Assembly (NCBI GenBank): GCA_020832375.1
Contig: JAFIEW010000033.1
Span: 1-35,028 of the forward strand
Direction: 5' to 3'
DNA length: 35,028 bases
DNA from: Cyclobacteriaceae bacterium
Lineage (GTDB): Bacteria > Bacteroidota > Bacteroidia > Cytophagales > Cyclobacteriaceae
Positions 24,429 to 32,169 of the stretch are shown one piece after another (the first letter of the stretch is position 1; the number at the start of each line of letters is the position of its first letter). Under the pieces are notes generated by a model. It searched no databases. It had not been told where the DNA came from and saw nothing but the letters and a program-made list of their open reading frames with translations. The position numbers and the translations under genes are program-made.

Positions 24429-26264
24429 TTACGGTCTCAGCCAAGTTTTACGATTGACCTTACCATCTGATGCAATAAAATATAGAAAACCTTCTTTATT
24501 ATCTTCACTCCAAGTTTTTAGGATTACTTCACCATCTAGATAGTTAAAGCTTTCAATTTTACCTTGTATTGTCATTTTCTTTTTTTCGATGATGATACTC
24601 GTACCGAGTTGATCCATAAGCCATATGTCAACTTCTGACCTGCTTTCTGGATGTAGCCATTCAGAAGCCCAAAGCAGGTGGTTTGAATCACCAGTTACCA
24701 ACTTGAGATGATGCTTCAATTTGCTAGAATCACTACTTGTCACTTGCTCGTTTCTACGTCTTGACCATAATACCTCACGGTCGCGATTAAAGGAAAGTAC
24801 GAAAGCCTCTCTCGTTTCAGATATGAAACCAGAGAGAAAGAAATTATTTTCATAAGTAGCCGACGCCAAGCTTGTGCTTTGAAAGTTATTTAGGTCGGAT
24901 ACTAGTATCTCATTAATTGGACTTAAGGCAATCTCTAGACCATCAAATGTCATATACTTTTTATCAGCACGATACTGAACTAGATCGATTACTTTTCTAC
25001 TTTTAGCCTTCTCAAGAGCCTCCAACCAACTAGTAAGAAGAAGTTCAAAGTCTTGATAATCCTCGTGTATATTATTAAAGTAGTCATGATAATAACGATC
25101 TGCATATAAGCGGTACTGCTTGGTATTTAATGTTTCGATAGTGTACATCATTTCAAGCAAAATTTGAATCTGTTGATTGATAATTTCTACTCGAGTAGCA
25201 TTTCCATCGTTTTTGTCCAAAAAAACTTGTAGGCAGCTGTAATTAAAAAGTTTTTGATAAAGATTCACCAGATTTTCTGCAAATTCTTTTTGATTCAACT
25301 TATTTAAAGCTGCGTCCAATATTTTAGAAAATTGATATTGTTCGTCGTATGAGTCTTTCAACTCATAACAGGATTCTCCCCTATATAGAAAAAGTAGCTG
25401 AATGTCACTAAAGAGGGCATTTTTAATTGGCAAGACCTCAAAATTTAGCTTATTTCGAAGTTCGTCAGACCACATGCTTAAGTTATATAAATCAAGAGCG
25501 GCATCCGTAATGTTAACCTTTGAAATATCTTCAAAGGAATTGAGAAGAAAATAATCTCTTACATTTACATTAATTAGTTGAGAGCTACCTATGAAAATCT
25601 CTTTAAGTGAATCGTAGGTATGTTTACTTGAAACAATTAAATCATATAAACCATTAAACCGAACTAAAGAATCATTTAAGCTCTTATCAGATTTAAGTAA
25701 CAAGTCATTACTTTGAGAGGAATCATCAATTAATTTAGAATATTGATCGACAGCTTCATTATAGGAATTTATAATAACAAAAAGTGAACGATTAATAAGT
25801 TCAGCCTCTAATTTAAATCTTTGAACTAACAGCATCCGCTCATCCAAATTATTAAATAGTGCTGTTCTATTTACTTCAAAAACCCTAGTCTCAGGATTAC
25901 GTCTCAAAAATTGTTGATAGTATTCATAATTTTTGGCGATTTCAACAGAATCGAAATCTTGCTTCAGCTTTTCGTATGATGATAACAAATCATCAGACTG
26001 AATAATAATCTGATTTAATCTTAAAACTGGATTAACAGTCAATAATTGTCTCTCCAAAATTTTCGCCCTCTCAAATCTAGCACTTACATGACCAGGGTTT
26101 TGCTGTATAAATCGATTGAGCTGGGGTAAGACCTCATTTCCCCTACCGCTTTCGATTTGCACATATAGTTGATTGTAGGAGTTACCTGATTGCGCCTGAA
26201 GCTTTACAGAGAGGATAGAAAGCAGAACAGTAAAACAAAGTATAAAGAATGCACCTATTCTCAT
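24429..26264 (-). CDS. Exported protein of unknown function next to a LolD-like ATPase
   Basis: This 611-residue protein has a signal peptide (MRIGAFFILCFTVLLSILSV to about residue 25). An N-terminal part resembles a TPR motif (LNRFIQQNPGHVSARFERAKILERQL). A long, mostly helical middle (70-430) follows, and then a beta-rich C-terminal part (about 440-611) whose repeating strand pattern (ATYENNFFLSGFISETREAFVLSFNRDREVLWSRR, SGLLWASEWL-like segments and FNYLDGEVILKTWSEDNKEGFLYFIASDG) recalls beta-propeller or FG-GAP-like read-outs. I recognise no named family. It is presumably periplasmic. The gene starts 4 bp after the ATPase stop, so it is very likely co-translated and functionally tied to it. 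No catalytic motif is visible. Confidence 0.8.
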   Translation of the reverse strand: MRIGAFFILCFTVLLSILSVKLQAQSGNSYNQLYVQIESGRGNEVLPQLNRFIQQNPGHVSARFERAKILERQLLTVNPVLRLNQIIIQSDDLLSSYEKLKQDFDSVEIAKNYEYYQQFLRRNPETRVFEVNRTALFNNLDERMLLVQRFKLEAELINRSLFVIINSYNEAVDQYSKLIDDSSQSNDLLLKSDKSLNDSLVRFNGLYDLIVSSKHTYDSLKEIFIGSSQLINVNVRDYFLLNSFEDISKVNITDAALDLYNLSMWSDELRNKLNFEVLPIKNALFSDIQLLFLYRGESCYELKDSYDEQYQFSKILDAALNKLNQKEFAENLVNLYQKLFNYSCLQVFLDKNDGNATRVEIINQQIQILLEMMYTIETLNTKQYRLYADRYYHDYFNNIHEDYQDFELLLTSWLEALEKAKSRKVIDLVQYRADKKYMTFDGLEIALSPINEILVSDLNNFQSTSLASATYENNFFLSGFISETREAFVLSFNRDREVLWSRRRNEQVTSSDSSKLKHHLKLVTGDSNHLLWASEWLHPESRSEVDIWLMDQLGTSIIIEKKKMTIQGKIESFNYLDGEVILKTWSEDNKEGFLYFIASDGKVNRKTWLRP

Positions 26265-26268
26265 TAGA

Positions 26269-26952
26269 TTACGATTTTACCCTAGCAGTACCCAAGATAC
26301 TACCATCTTTTATCTCATATTTGATATCCGTCATTTCAGCAAGTTCTTCATTATGGGTAACAATAACGAAAGTCTGGCCAAAATCATCTCTTAACTGAAA
26401 GAATAGTTCGTGTAAATCAGCTGCATTTTTGGAGTCTAAATTCCCACTAGGCTCATCAGCGAAAATAATTTCAGGTTGATTAATTAATGCTCTAGCCACA
26501 GCTACCCTTTGCTGCTCCCCTCCCGATAATTCCGATGGCTTATGCTGTGCCCTACTACCTAGGCCTAGGCGACTAAGCATTTCAACACCTTTTTTATCAA
26601 TTTGACTTTTATCACCACCTCTCATATAAGAAGGAATACAAACGTTCTCGAGAGCCGTAAATTCTGGTAATAGATTATGAAATTGAAAAACAAAACCTAG
26701 CTTCTTATTACGAAAGTCCGCTAAGCCATCAGTATCTAATTTTGAAACCTCTGTATTTGAGATAAACAACGACCCACTATCCGCTTTGTCCAAAGTACCG
26801 AGAATATGTAACAGCGTACTTTTACCCGCTCCAGATGCACCGACTATAGATACCACCTGAGAGCGCTGTATATCCATGTCTACGTTATTAAGCACCTGTA
26901 GATCGCCAAAATTTTTATTGATACTAGTTGCTTTGAGAATACTTTTTGCCAT
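26269..26952 (-). CDS. ABC transporter ATP-binding protein, LolD/MacB type
   Basis: This 227-residue ATPase has Walker A GASGAGKS (38-45), Q-loop FQFHN (near 90), signature LSGGEQQRVAVARAL (142-156), Walker B EIIFADEP (161-168) and H-loop H200. The text LHILGTLDKADSG and NLLPEFTALENVCIPSYM is characteristic of the LolD/FtsE/MacB group, which powers lipoprotein release or mechanotransmission rather than import. No FtsX-type permease is adjacent; the only neighbour is the unknown exported protein. The partner permease is probably elsewhere. A likely role is outer-membrane lipoprotein sorting (LolD), but other members of the group cannot be excluded. Confidence 0.9.
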   Translation of the reverse strand: MAKSILKATSINKNFGDLQVLNNVDMDIQRSQVVSIVGASGAGKSTLLHILGTLDKADSGSLFISNTEVSKLDTDGLADFRNKKLGFVFQFHNLLPEFTALENVCIPSYMRGGDKSQIDKKGVEMLSRLGLGSRAQHKPSELSGGEQQRVAVARALINQPEIIFADEPSGNLDSKNAADLHELFFQLRDDFGQTFVIVTHNEELAEMTDIKYEIKDGSILGTARVKS

Positions 26953-27459
26953 ATACTTAAATTATAGTTGGCTCATGTCTTTGTAAAGATAAAAAACACC
27001 AACATTTAATGTTAAAATAACGTGATAATTGAATTATGATGATAGCAACAAATAACAAATTTTAAGTCAATTTTAATCGCGGATGAAATACAGCCAAAAT
27101 CAGAAAAGACATATACATGATACTTGTAGATAGGTTAGTAATGTACCCCAATGTCCAACCTGAAGAATATACAAATCAATATAACCTTTTAAATGGATAT
27201 TTTTCAAATGATCATCTTTTTCGTACACATAAAAAACCTTTCCTTCCTCTGTTTTCAAACTTACCATTGTAAGGATGAAGATAGTTTTCTATTAAAAAGA
27301 TCCTTTTCGAAAACTTCCATAGAATAAATCGTGTTAAATTACTTTTACTACATTAACGGAGCAAATATACAAAACGACTAGTACATATTTCAAAACTGTA
27401 AATTAAGATAAAAGCAAACGTCATTTCTTTTACTTAGAAGCAATAGCGTTTAATCTTAT
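26953..27459. other. Divergent spacer before the SDR gene
   Basis: About 500 bp, AT-rich, between the ATPase gene and the SDR regulatory inverted repeat. It holds one small ORF candidate (27117-27272) and a weak GTTTTC / GAAAAC hairpin near 27285-27315. Confidence 0.4.
27117..27272 (+). CDS. Possible small ORF of 51 codons, unknown
   Basis: An ATG frame begins MILVDRLVMYPNVQPEEY and ends FLPLFSNLPL. Codon use is mixed and the product is aromatic- and proline-rich. No family, -7 box or ribosome-binding sequence supports it, and chance is possible. Confidence 0.18.
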   Translation: MILVDRLVMYPNVQPEEYTNQYNLLNGYFSNDHLFRTHKKPFLPLFSNLPL

Positions 27460-27501
27460 CACTACCAAATATAAATGTTAACAGTTACTTTATTGGTAGT
27501 G
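27460..27501. promoter_or_regulatory. Inverted repeat upstream of the SDR gene, possible operator
   Basis: CACTACCAA (27460-27468) and TTGGTAGTG (27493-27501) are exact inverted copies with centres 33 bp apart, close to three helical turns. The right half lies 26 bp before the SDR ATG. The layout suits a dimeric or tetrameric repressor acting on the SDR promoter. The spacing is too long and the loop too AT-rich to be a good terminator. Confidence 0.4.
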
Positions 27502-27527
27502 TATATCAACCAATAACAAATCATCAT

Positions 27528-28289
27528 ATGAAAATTAAATCACAAGTAGTCTTAGTAACGGGGGCGTCAAGAGGTCTTGGTCGTGCAATTGCAAAATCAT
27601 TTAATCAAGAAGGAGCACGAGTGGTAATCAACTATTTTCAGAGTAAGGTAGCAGCTGAAGAGCTTGCGCATACACTTGGAAATCATAGCATTGCTATTAA
27701 AGCTGATGTGCGAAACGAAAATGAAGTTGCTGCAATGGTAAGGCAAGCTGAAAAGCATTTCAATAGCCCTATTCATAGTCTTGTTAATAATGCTCTTCAC
27801 AATTACCAATTTGATCCATCACAAAATACGCAATTCGAAAAACTAGAATATCACGATTTCGAAAGCCAACTAAATGGGACACTTAAGGGTGCTTATAATG
27901 CTGTAAAAGCCTGTTTACCAGGAATGAAAAAAGAGCAATTTGGAAGAATAATTCAAATAGGTACTAATCTTTTTCATAATCCAGTGGTACCGTATTACGA
28001 TTACACTACTGCTAAAGCCGCTTTGCTTGGTTTGACCCGGAATTTAGCGAGGGAAATGGGTGCACATAATATTACTGCCAACATGATATCGGGAGGTTTA
28101 CTAAAAACGACAGATGCAAGCGCAGCAACATCAGAACAAGTATTTGATATCATAAAGGCAAATACACCTCTGCAAAGAGTTACAACTCCAGAAGAATTAG
28201 CTGATGTATGCTTATTTTTTGCATCAACATGGTCAAGGGCAGTAACCGGTCAAGATTTGATCGTAGATGGAGGGATGAACATGAAATAA
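27528..28289 (+). CDS. Short-chain dehydrogenase/reductase (SDR)
   Basis: This 253-residue NAD(P)H-dependent oxidoreductase has the classical SDR fold. The coenzyme motif TGASRGLG occupies 11-18 and the catalytic pair is Y159-TTA-K163. The usual NNAG reads NNAL (87-90), and the position of the catalytic Ser reads IGTNLF, so Thr146 may replace it. These changes occur together in a recognisable SDR subgroup (VNNAL, GTNLFxNPVVPYxDYTTAK) that is often labelled 3-oxoacyl-ACP reductase; the true substrate is not known. It is a single gene with a possible operator upstream, which suggests inducible expression. It is convergent with the Mrp operon. Confidence 0.88.
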   Translation: MKIKSQVVLVTGASRGLGRAIAKSFNQEGARVVINYFQSKVAAEELAHTLGNHSIAIKADVRNENEVAAMVRQAEKHFNSPIHSLVNNALHNYQFDPSQNTQFEKLEYHDFESQLNGTLKGAYNAVKACLPGMKKEQFGRIIQIGTNLFHNPVVPYYDYTTAKAALLGLTRNLAREMGAHNITANMISGGLLKTTDASAATSEQVFDIIKANTPLQRVTTPEELADVCLFFASTWSRAVTGQDLIVDGGMNMK

Positions 28290-28303
28290 AACTGAAACAA
28301 AAA

Positions 28304-28335
28304 AACTCATTCCAACTATTAAGTTGGAATGAGTT
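28304..28335 (-). terminator. Terminator of the Mrp operon (also faces the SDR gene)
   Basis: AACTCATTCCAACT / AGTTGGAATGAGTT form a 14-bp perfect stem with a 4-nt loop. The T run (seven T) is on the minus strand, so it mainly ends the Mrp operon, whose last stop codon is at 28373; it may also stop SDR transcription. Confidence 0.85.
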
Positions 28336-28372
28336 AATAACGGTACTACAATCTTTATATAACCTATTGATA

Positions 28373-28747
28373 TTAGTAAATATCTTCCTTTTCCAACTCC
28401 ACTCTTCTGTACTTTTTGAGGTAGCCTTCAAACTCTTTTACATCTGTTTTACCCCAAAATGGAACCCCCTTCCGGGTAGCAGCTCGGCTAATGATGTGTG
28501 CTGCTACAGGTGAAGTAAGTATTGTAAATGTAAAAATCACAAAACCCTTACCAGCAATCACCAAATCATTAAAATAGATGACAATACCTAAAATGATTAA
28601 TCCAGTACCTAATGTGGCAGCCTTAGTAATTGCAGACATACGAATGTAAAAATCTGGCAAACGCAACATACCAATAGAAGCTATCCCCATAAAGCCAGCC
28701 CCTATTAAAATCAAAATACTTGAAATAATTTCTATAAATAAATCCAT
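28373..28747 (-). CDS. mrpG: Mrp antiporter subunit G
   Basis: This 124-residue membrane protein has three helices (about 3-22, 35-58 and 63-88). The pattern GAGFMGIASIGMLRLPDFYIRMSAITKAATLGTGLIILG is diagnostic of MrpG/MnhG. It is the last gene of the operon, 32 bp after mrpF. MrpG is one of the small subunits needed for assembly of the complex. The charged C-terminus (GYLKKYRRVELEKEDIY) is cytosolic. Confidence 0.93.
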   Translation of the reverse strand: MDLFIEIISSILILIGAGFMGIASIGMLRLPDFYIRMSAITKAATLGTGLIILGIVIYFNDLVIAGKGFVIFTFTILTSPVAAHIISRAATRKGVPFWGKTDVKEFEGYLKKYRRVELEKEDIY

Positions 28748-28779
28748 GTTGGAAGACGTTTAAGTTGAGTGTAGATTTT

Positions 28780-29112
28780 TTATTGGAAAAGTTTATCCTT
28801 GTATTCAGACTCCTCTAGCTGTTCATCAAGCTTTTCATTTCTCTTTTTGATAACCTTATTCATATGGTAAGTAAAAGATACCGCTCCAAAAAATATAATA
28901 AGGGACAAAAGAACGGCCACATCGAAATATTGATAACTACCAGATAAAACAGCAAAAATTGCAATGATTGCGATAACATTAGCTGATATTAAATCAAAGG
29001 CTGTAACACGGTCGGGAAGAAATGGCCCCATAATCAAACGAATAATCGCCAATAATATACCTAAGGAAATTATGGTGATTGCAATAATAAGTGATATTTC
29101 AAATAAGGTCAT
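28780..29112 (-). CDS. mrpF: Mrp antiporter subunit F
   Basis: This 110-residue membrane protein has three helices (about 4-26, 37-57 and 62-84). IIRLIMGPFLPDRVTAFDLISANVIAIIAI carries the MrpF signature, with an Asp-Arg pair and a second Asp (DRVTAFD) in or near the membrane. The C-terminus is acidic and basic (KKRNEKLDEQLEESEYKDK). It starts 5 bp after the mrpE stop. Confidence 0.93.
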   Translation of the reverse strand: MTLFEISLIIAITIISLGILLAIIRLIMGPFLPDRVTAFDLISANVIAIIAIFAVLSGSYQYFDVAVLLSLIIFFGAVSFTYHMNKVIKKRNEKLDEQLEESEYKDKLFQ

Positions 29113-29117
29113 AGTTT

Positions 29118-29621
29118 CTAGTCTTTAGCTCTAGTGATTTCAAGAATTCTTCTTTCGAAACCTTCTTTAATGGAACGTTTTACTTGCTCTGGATCATCAC
29201 CTTCTAGATATAAGGTATGAACATAGAGGAACTTATTATCATCAGATACATCAATACTTAATGTTCCTGGTGTAAGTGTAATAAAACTGGCAAGTAAAGT
29301 AATTTCTACATCTGTTTCTGCATCCATAGGAATGGCTAATACAGAGGGGGTAATGTAAGTATTCGGAGTAACTATATCATAGGCAACCCTTAATGTAGCA
29401 ATAAACAACTCTTTAAAGAAGTAGACTGTGAAACTTGCAATTCTAATTACCTGATAGAAATGGGTTTTACTGTAAAGGAAGCTACTAAGCCACATAATAA
29501 GATAAAAACCAACGAACAACCCAGTAGAGTTGATTAAATTACTCTCAACGCCATCAAGCAAGGAAAGTGCGTAATAAACTGCAACAATAGGAACAATAAG
29601 ATTAAATAGATATTTCAACAT
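29118..29621 (-). CDS. mrpE: Mrp antiporter subunit E
   Basis: This 167-residue protein has two or three N-terminal helices (about 5-20, 28-50 and 55-75) and a soluble C-terminal domain. The motif [24 protein letters not shown] and [26 protein letters not shown] are hallmarks of MrpE/MnhE. Its start overlaps the mrpD end by 20 bp, which implies coupled translation. MrpE is less strictly required in Bacillus than the other subunits. Confidence 0.93.
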   Translation of the reverse strand: MLKYLFNLIVPIVAVYYALSLLDGVESNLINSTGLFVGFYLIMWLSSFLYSKTHFYQVIRIASFTVYFFKELFIATLRVAYDIVTPNTYITPSVLAIPMDAETDVEITLLASFITLTPGTLSIDVSDDNKFLYVHTLYLEGDDPEQVKRSIKEGFERRILEITRAKD

Positions 29622-31098
29622 CTCCTAATACTGATTTAATATAAAGATTTTTATTGAACAAGTCCTCACCAGCCTGAACGCAATAATTAATAATAGGATC
29701 AGCAAAGACGGCAATTAAAATAACAGAGAGTACAATGGCACTACCTGATATTACAAATTTATAAGGTAAAGGCCTTTTAGTCTTAGTTACCTTTGGTGCT
29801 TTCCAGAAATATTCGTTCCATACCTTTAAGAAATATAAGATAGTCAATACACTAACAGCCAGTGCTATGCTGATAATCCAATATTGTTCTGTGATGATAC
29901 CCGCGGAAAGTAATCCAAATTTACCCCAAAAGCCACTTAGAGGAGGAATCCCAACAAGACTTAGGCCTACAATAAGATAAAATACAGCTAAGAGCGGATA
30001 GGTTTTAGCGATACCTCCGCCTTTTTTCAAATCAAAATTACGAGTATGCTCACCAACAATACCTGTAATGATAAATAGCGCACCTTTTACCAGGATATTA
30101 TGAACCAAAAAGTAAATAACCGCTCCAAATGCAGCAGCAGTGCCAATAAACACGCCCATTACCATGTATCCAATTTGACTGATAATACTAAATGAAAAAA
30201 GCTTCTTAACATTCGTCTGTGCTAAAGCTCCAAGTCCTCCACTGATCATTGTAAATGCAGCAATAACAAATACTATTTGTTGCATCCATGAGATTTGATC
30301 GTAGTACATTAAACTGAAAAATCTCAACATGGTATAGATACCAACTTTTGTCAGCAAGGCACCGATAATCGTAGTAGCCGCTGTCGAAGGTGTATGGTAA
30401 GATGAAGGTAACCAAAAATAAACAGGAAAAATGGCAGCCTTAATACCGAAGGCAACAAAAAAGAATACGGCAGATAGGGCTACAAGACCTTTAGGCTCAA
30501 TTTCTGGAAGAACTAAAGCTAAATGAGCCATGTTTACTGATCCAGCAATTCCATACAATACCCCAATTCCTACTAAGAAAAGTGTAGAACTTAAGACATT
30601 GATAGCTAGATATTTGATAGTTCCTTTAACTTGCTTCTTGGAGTTACCCATTACTAAAAGTACAAAAGAACTAATGAGCATGATCTCAAACCATACGAAA
30701 AGGTTGAAAACATCACCAGTAAGAAAAGAACCTGAAATCCCTAAAATCAAAAACATGAAGATTGGGAAGAATTTTGCAACTTTTCTATCTTTATGTACGC
30801 TTTCAAAACCTAAAATCAAGGCAGGAAAGGCTATTATTGAAGTGACCAATACCATTAAGGCACTTAAGCGATCAGCAACAATACTAATACCATAAGGCGC
30901 TTCCCAACCACCTGCCTGAAAGCTTAGCACACCTACTTTGTCCACTTCTATGACTAATAAGCTACTGAAGATCATCATGGAAATCGTTCCAAGTAATGAA
31001 ACTCGCTTTTGCCACTGTACGCTTATATTAGGCAGCAATCCAATAATACCAGCAACAAACGGACTTAGCAATGCACCTATAATTAGATTTTCTTTCAT
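29602..31098 (-). CDS. mrpD: Mrp antiporter subunit D
   Basis: This 498-residue subunit has about 14 helices and is homologous to the NuoM/NuoN antiporter-like subunits of complex I. The key residues E138 (LFVWFEIMLISSF), K220 (FGIKAAIFPVYFWLPSSY) and K251 (GALLTKVGIYTML) are all in place; the first two match the E137 and K219 known to be essential in Bacillus MrpD. It forms one of the proton or cation paths of the hetero-oligomeric antiporter. A 154-bp gap separates it from mrpC, unusual in this otherwise tight operon. Confidence 0.95.
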   Translation of the reverse strand: MKENLIIGALLSPFVAGIIGLLPNISVQWQKRVSLLGTISMMIFSSLLVIEVDKVGVLSFQAGGWEAPYGISIVADRLSALMVLVTSIIAFPALILGFESVHKDRKVAKFFPIFMFLILGISGSFLTGDVFNLFVWFEIMLISSFVLLVMGNSKKQVKGTIKYLAINVLSSTLFLVGIGVLYGIAGSVNMAHLALVLPEIEPKGLVALSAVFFFVAFGIKAAIFPVYFWLPSSYHTPSTAATTIIGALLTKVGIYTMLRFFSLMYYDQISWMQQIVFVIAAFTMISGGLGALAQTNVKKLFSFSIISQIGYMVMGVFIGTAAAFGAVIYFLVHNILVKGALFIITGIVGEHTRNFDLKKGGGIAKTYPLLAVFYLIVGLSLVGIPPLSGFWGKFGLLSAGIITEQYWIISIALAVSVLTILYFLKVWNEYFWKAPKVTKTKRPLPYKFVISGSAIVLSVILIAVFADPIINYCVQAGEDLFNKNLYIKSVLGDVEISI

Positions 31099-31252
31099 TT
31101 GTATTAAGTTGATATCACTAGCTAAAAAATACGATTATAGATCTAAGCTTTATAGAAATAATTAATCGTACCATTTAGCATCCATCCAAATCCTTTAAAA
31201 TTAATTTGATTATATATTACCAATGTACTACTTGCATATAAGTAAGTAGCCT

Positions 31253-31597
31253 TTAGTCTTCATCTTTCAACTCGTCCAAGTTAGCTGTTCCAATATTTAT
31301 ATAGGTTCTTTTTAAGAGGATAATTGCAAATGCTTGTACCCCAAAACCAATAACAATAGCCGTTAAAATCAAAGCCTGTGGAAATGGATCTGCATATACC
31401 TCACCCATTTTTTCTGCATCAGATGGAATAAAGGCAGGTTGCCCTAAGGTAATTCTGCTAATTACAAATAGGAATAAATTACCTGCATAGCCTAATAGCG
31501 CCATACCCAAAATGATCTTAATAAAATTACGATGCATCATTAAGTACACACCGCTTGTAAATAAAAAACCTACCACAAATGGTAATACAATTTCCAT
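31253..31597 (-). CDS. mrpC: Mrp antiporter subunit C
   Basis: This 114-residue membrane protein has three helices (about 4-20, 28-48 and 73-96) and is homologous to NuoK. MMHRNFIKIILGMALLGYAGNLFLF and DPFPQALILTAIVIGFGVQAFAIILLKR are the family signatures. It starts 5 bp after the mrpB stop codon. The acidic tail NLDELKDED is cytosolic. Confidence 0.95.
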   Translation of the reverse strand: MEIVLPFVVGFLFTSGVYLMMHRNFIKIILGMALLGYAGNLFLFVISRITLGQPAFIPSDAEKMGEVYADPFPQALILTAIVIGFGVQAFAIILLKRTYINIGTANLDELKDED

Positions 31598-31602
31598 ATT
31601 AG

Positions 31603-32040
31603 TTAGTCTTCGTAGTTAATCATATTATAACTCAACTCAACAATCACACCTACCACCACAAAATAAACTCCTATATCAAACAAGATAGGTGTTCCTGGTT
31701 TACCAATAATCGGTAGGTAAAAGTCAGCCCATAGTGCCGCAAACAAATCCCCCTTAAATATTAGGCCTAGCAATGCAGCTGAAATAGCCAAAGAAAGTCC
31801 TAATGATTTAAAAAGTGGCCAATTAAAAGGAAAGGTCTTTCTCGCTTCATCAACTCCATACACCATTGCATACATTACAAAAGGTAAAGCTCCAATCAAA
31901 CCACCAATGAATCCTCCTCCCGGCTCGTTGTGCCCTCTAAATAATAAATAAAGACTATATAGCACAAATAGTGGTATTAGAAACTTTATGGCTGTATTTA
32001 CAATCAATGTTTTCATAAATGATCGCTTAGTTATTATCAA
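31603..32040 (-). CDS. mrpB: Mrp antiporter subunit B
   Basis: This 145-residue membrane protein has four helices (about 12-30, 38-58, 73-95 and 118-138). The signature [28 protein letters not shown] identifies MrpB/MnhB. An internal Met at residue 9 ([15 protein letters not shown]) is an equally good start. A 129-bp gap lies between it and mrpA, where MrpA and MrpB genes usually sit close; no ORF fills the gap. Confidence 0.95.
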   Translation of the reverse strand: MIITKRSFMKTLIVNTAIKFLIPLFVLYSLYLLFRGHNEPGGGFIGGLIGALPFVMYAMVYGVDEARKTFPFNWPLFKSLGLSLAISAALLGLIFKGDLFAALWADFYLPIIGKPGTPILFDIGVYFVVVGVIVELSYNMINYED

Positions 32041-32169
32041 TATCGTGGTAACTCGACATCATTACCTTATTCATTAATTAAGTTCCTTTCAATTTAACAA
32101 TAAAGGACAAGTCTCAGAAAAGCTTAGTTTTCATTGTCGTATGTACACTATTGAATATAAATACGAATT

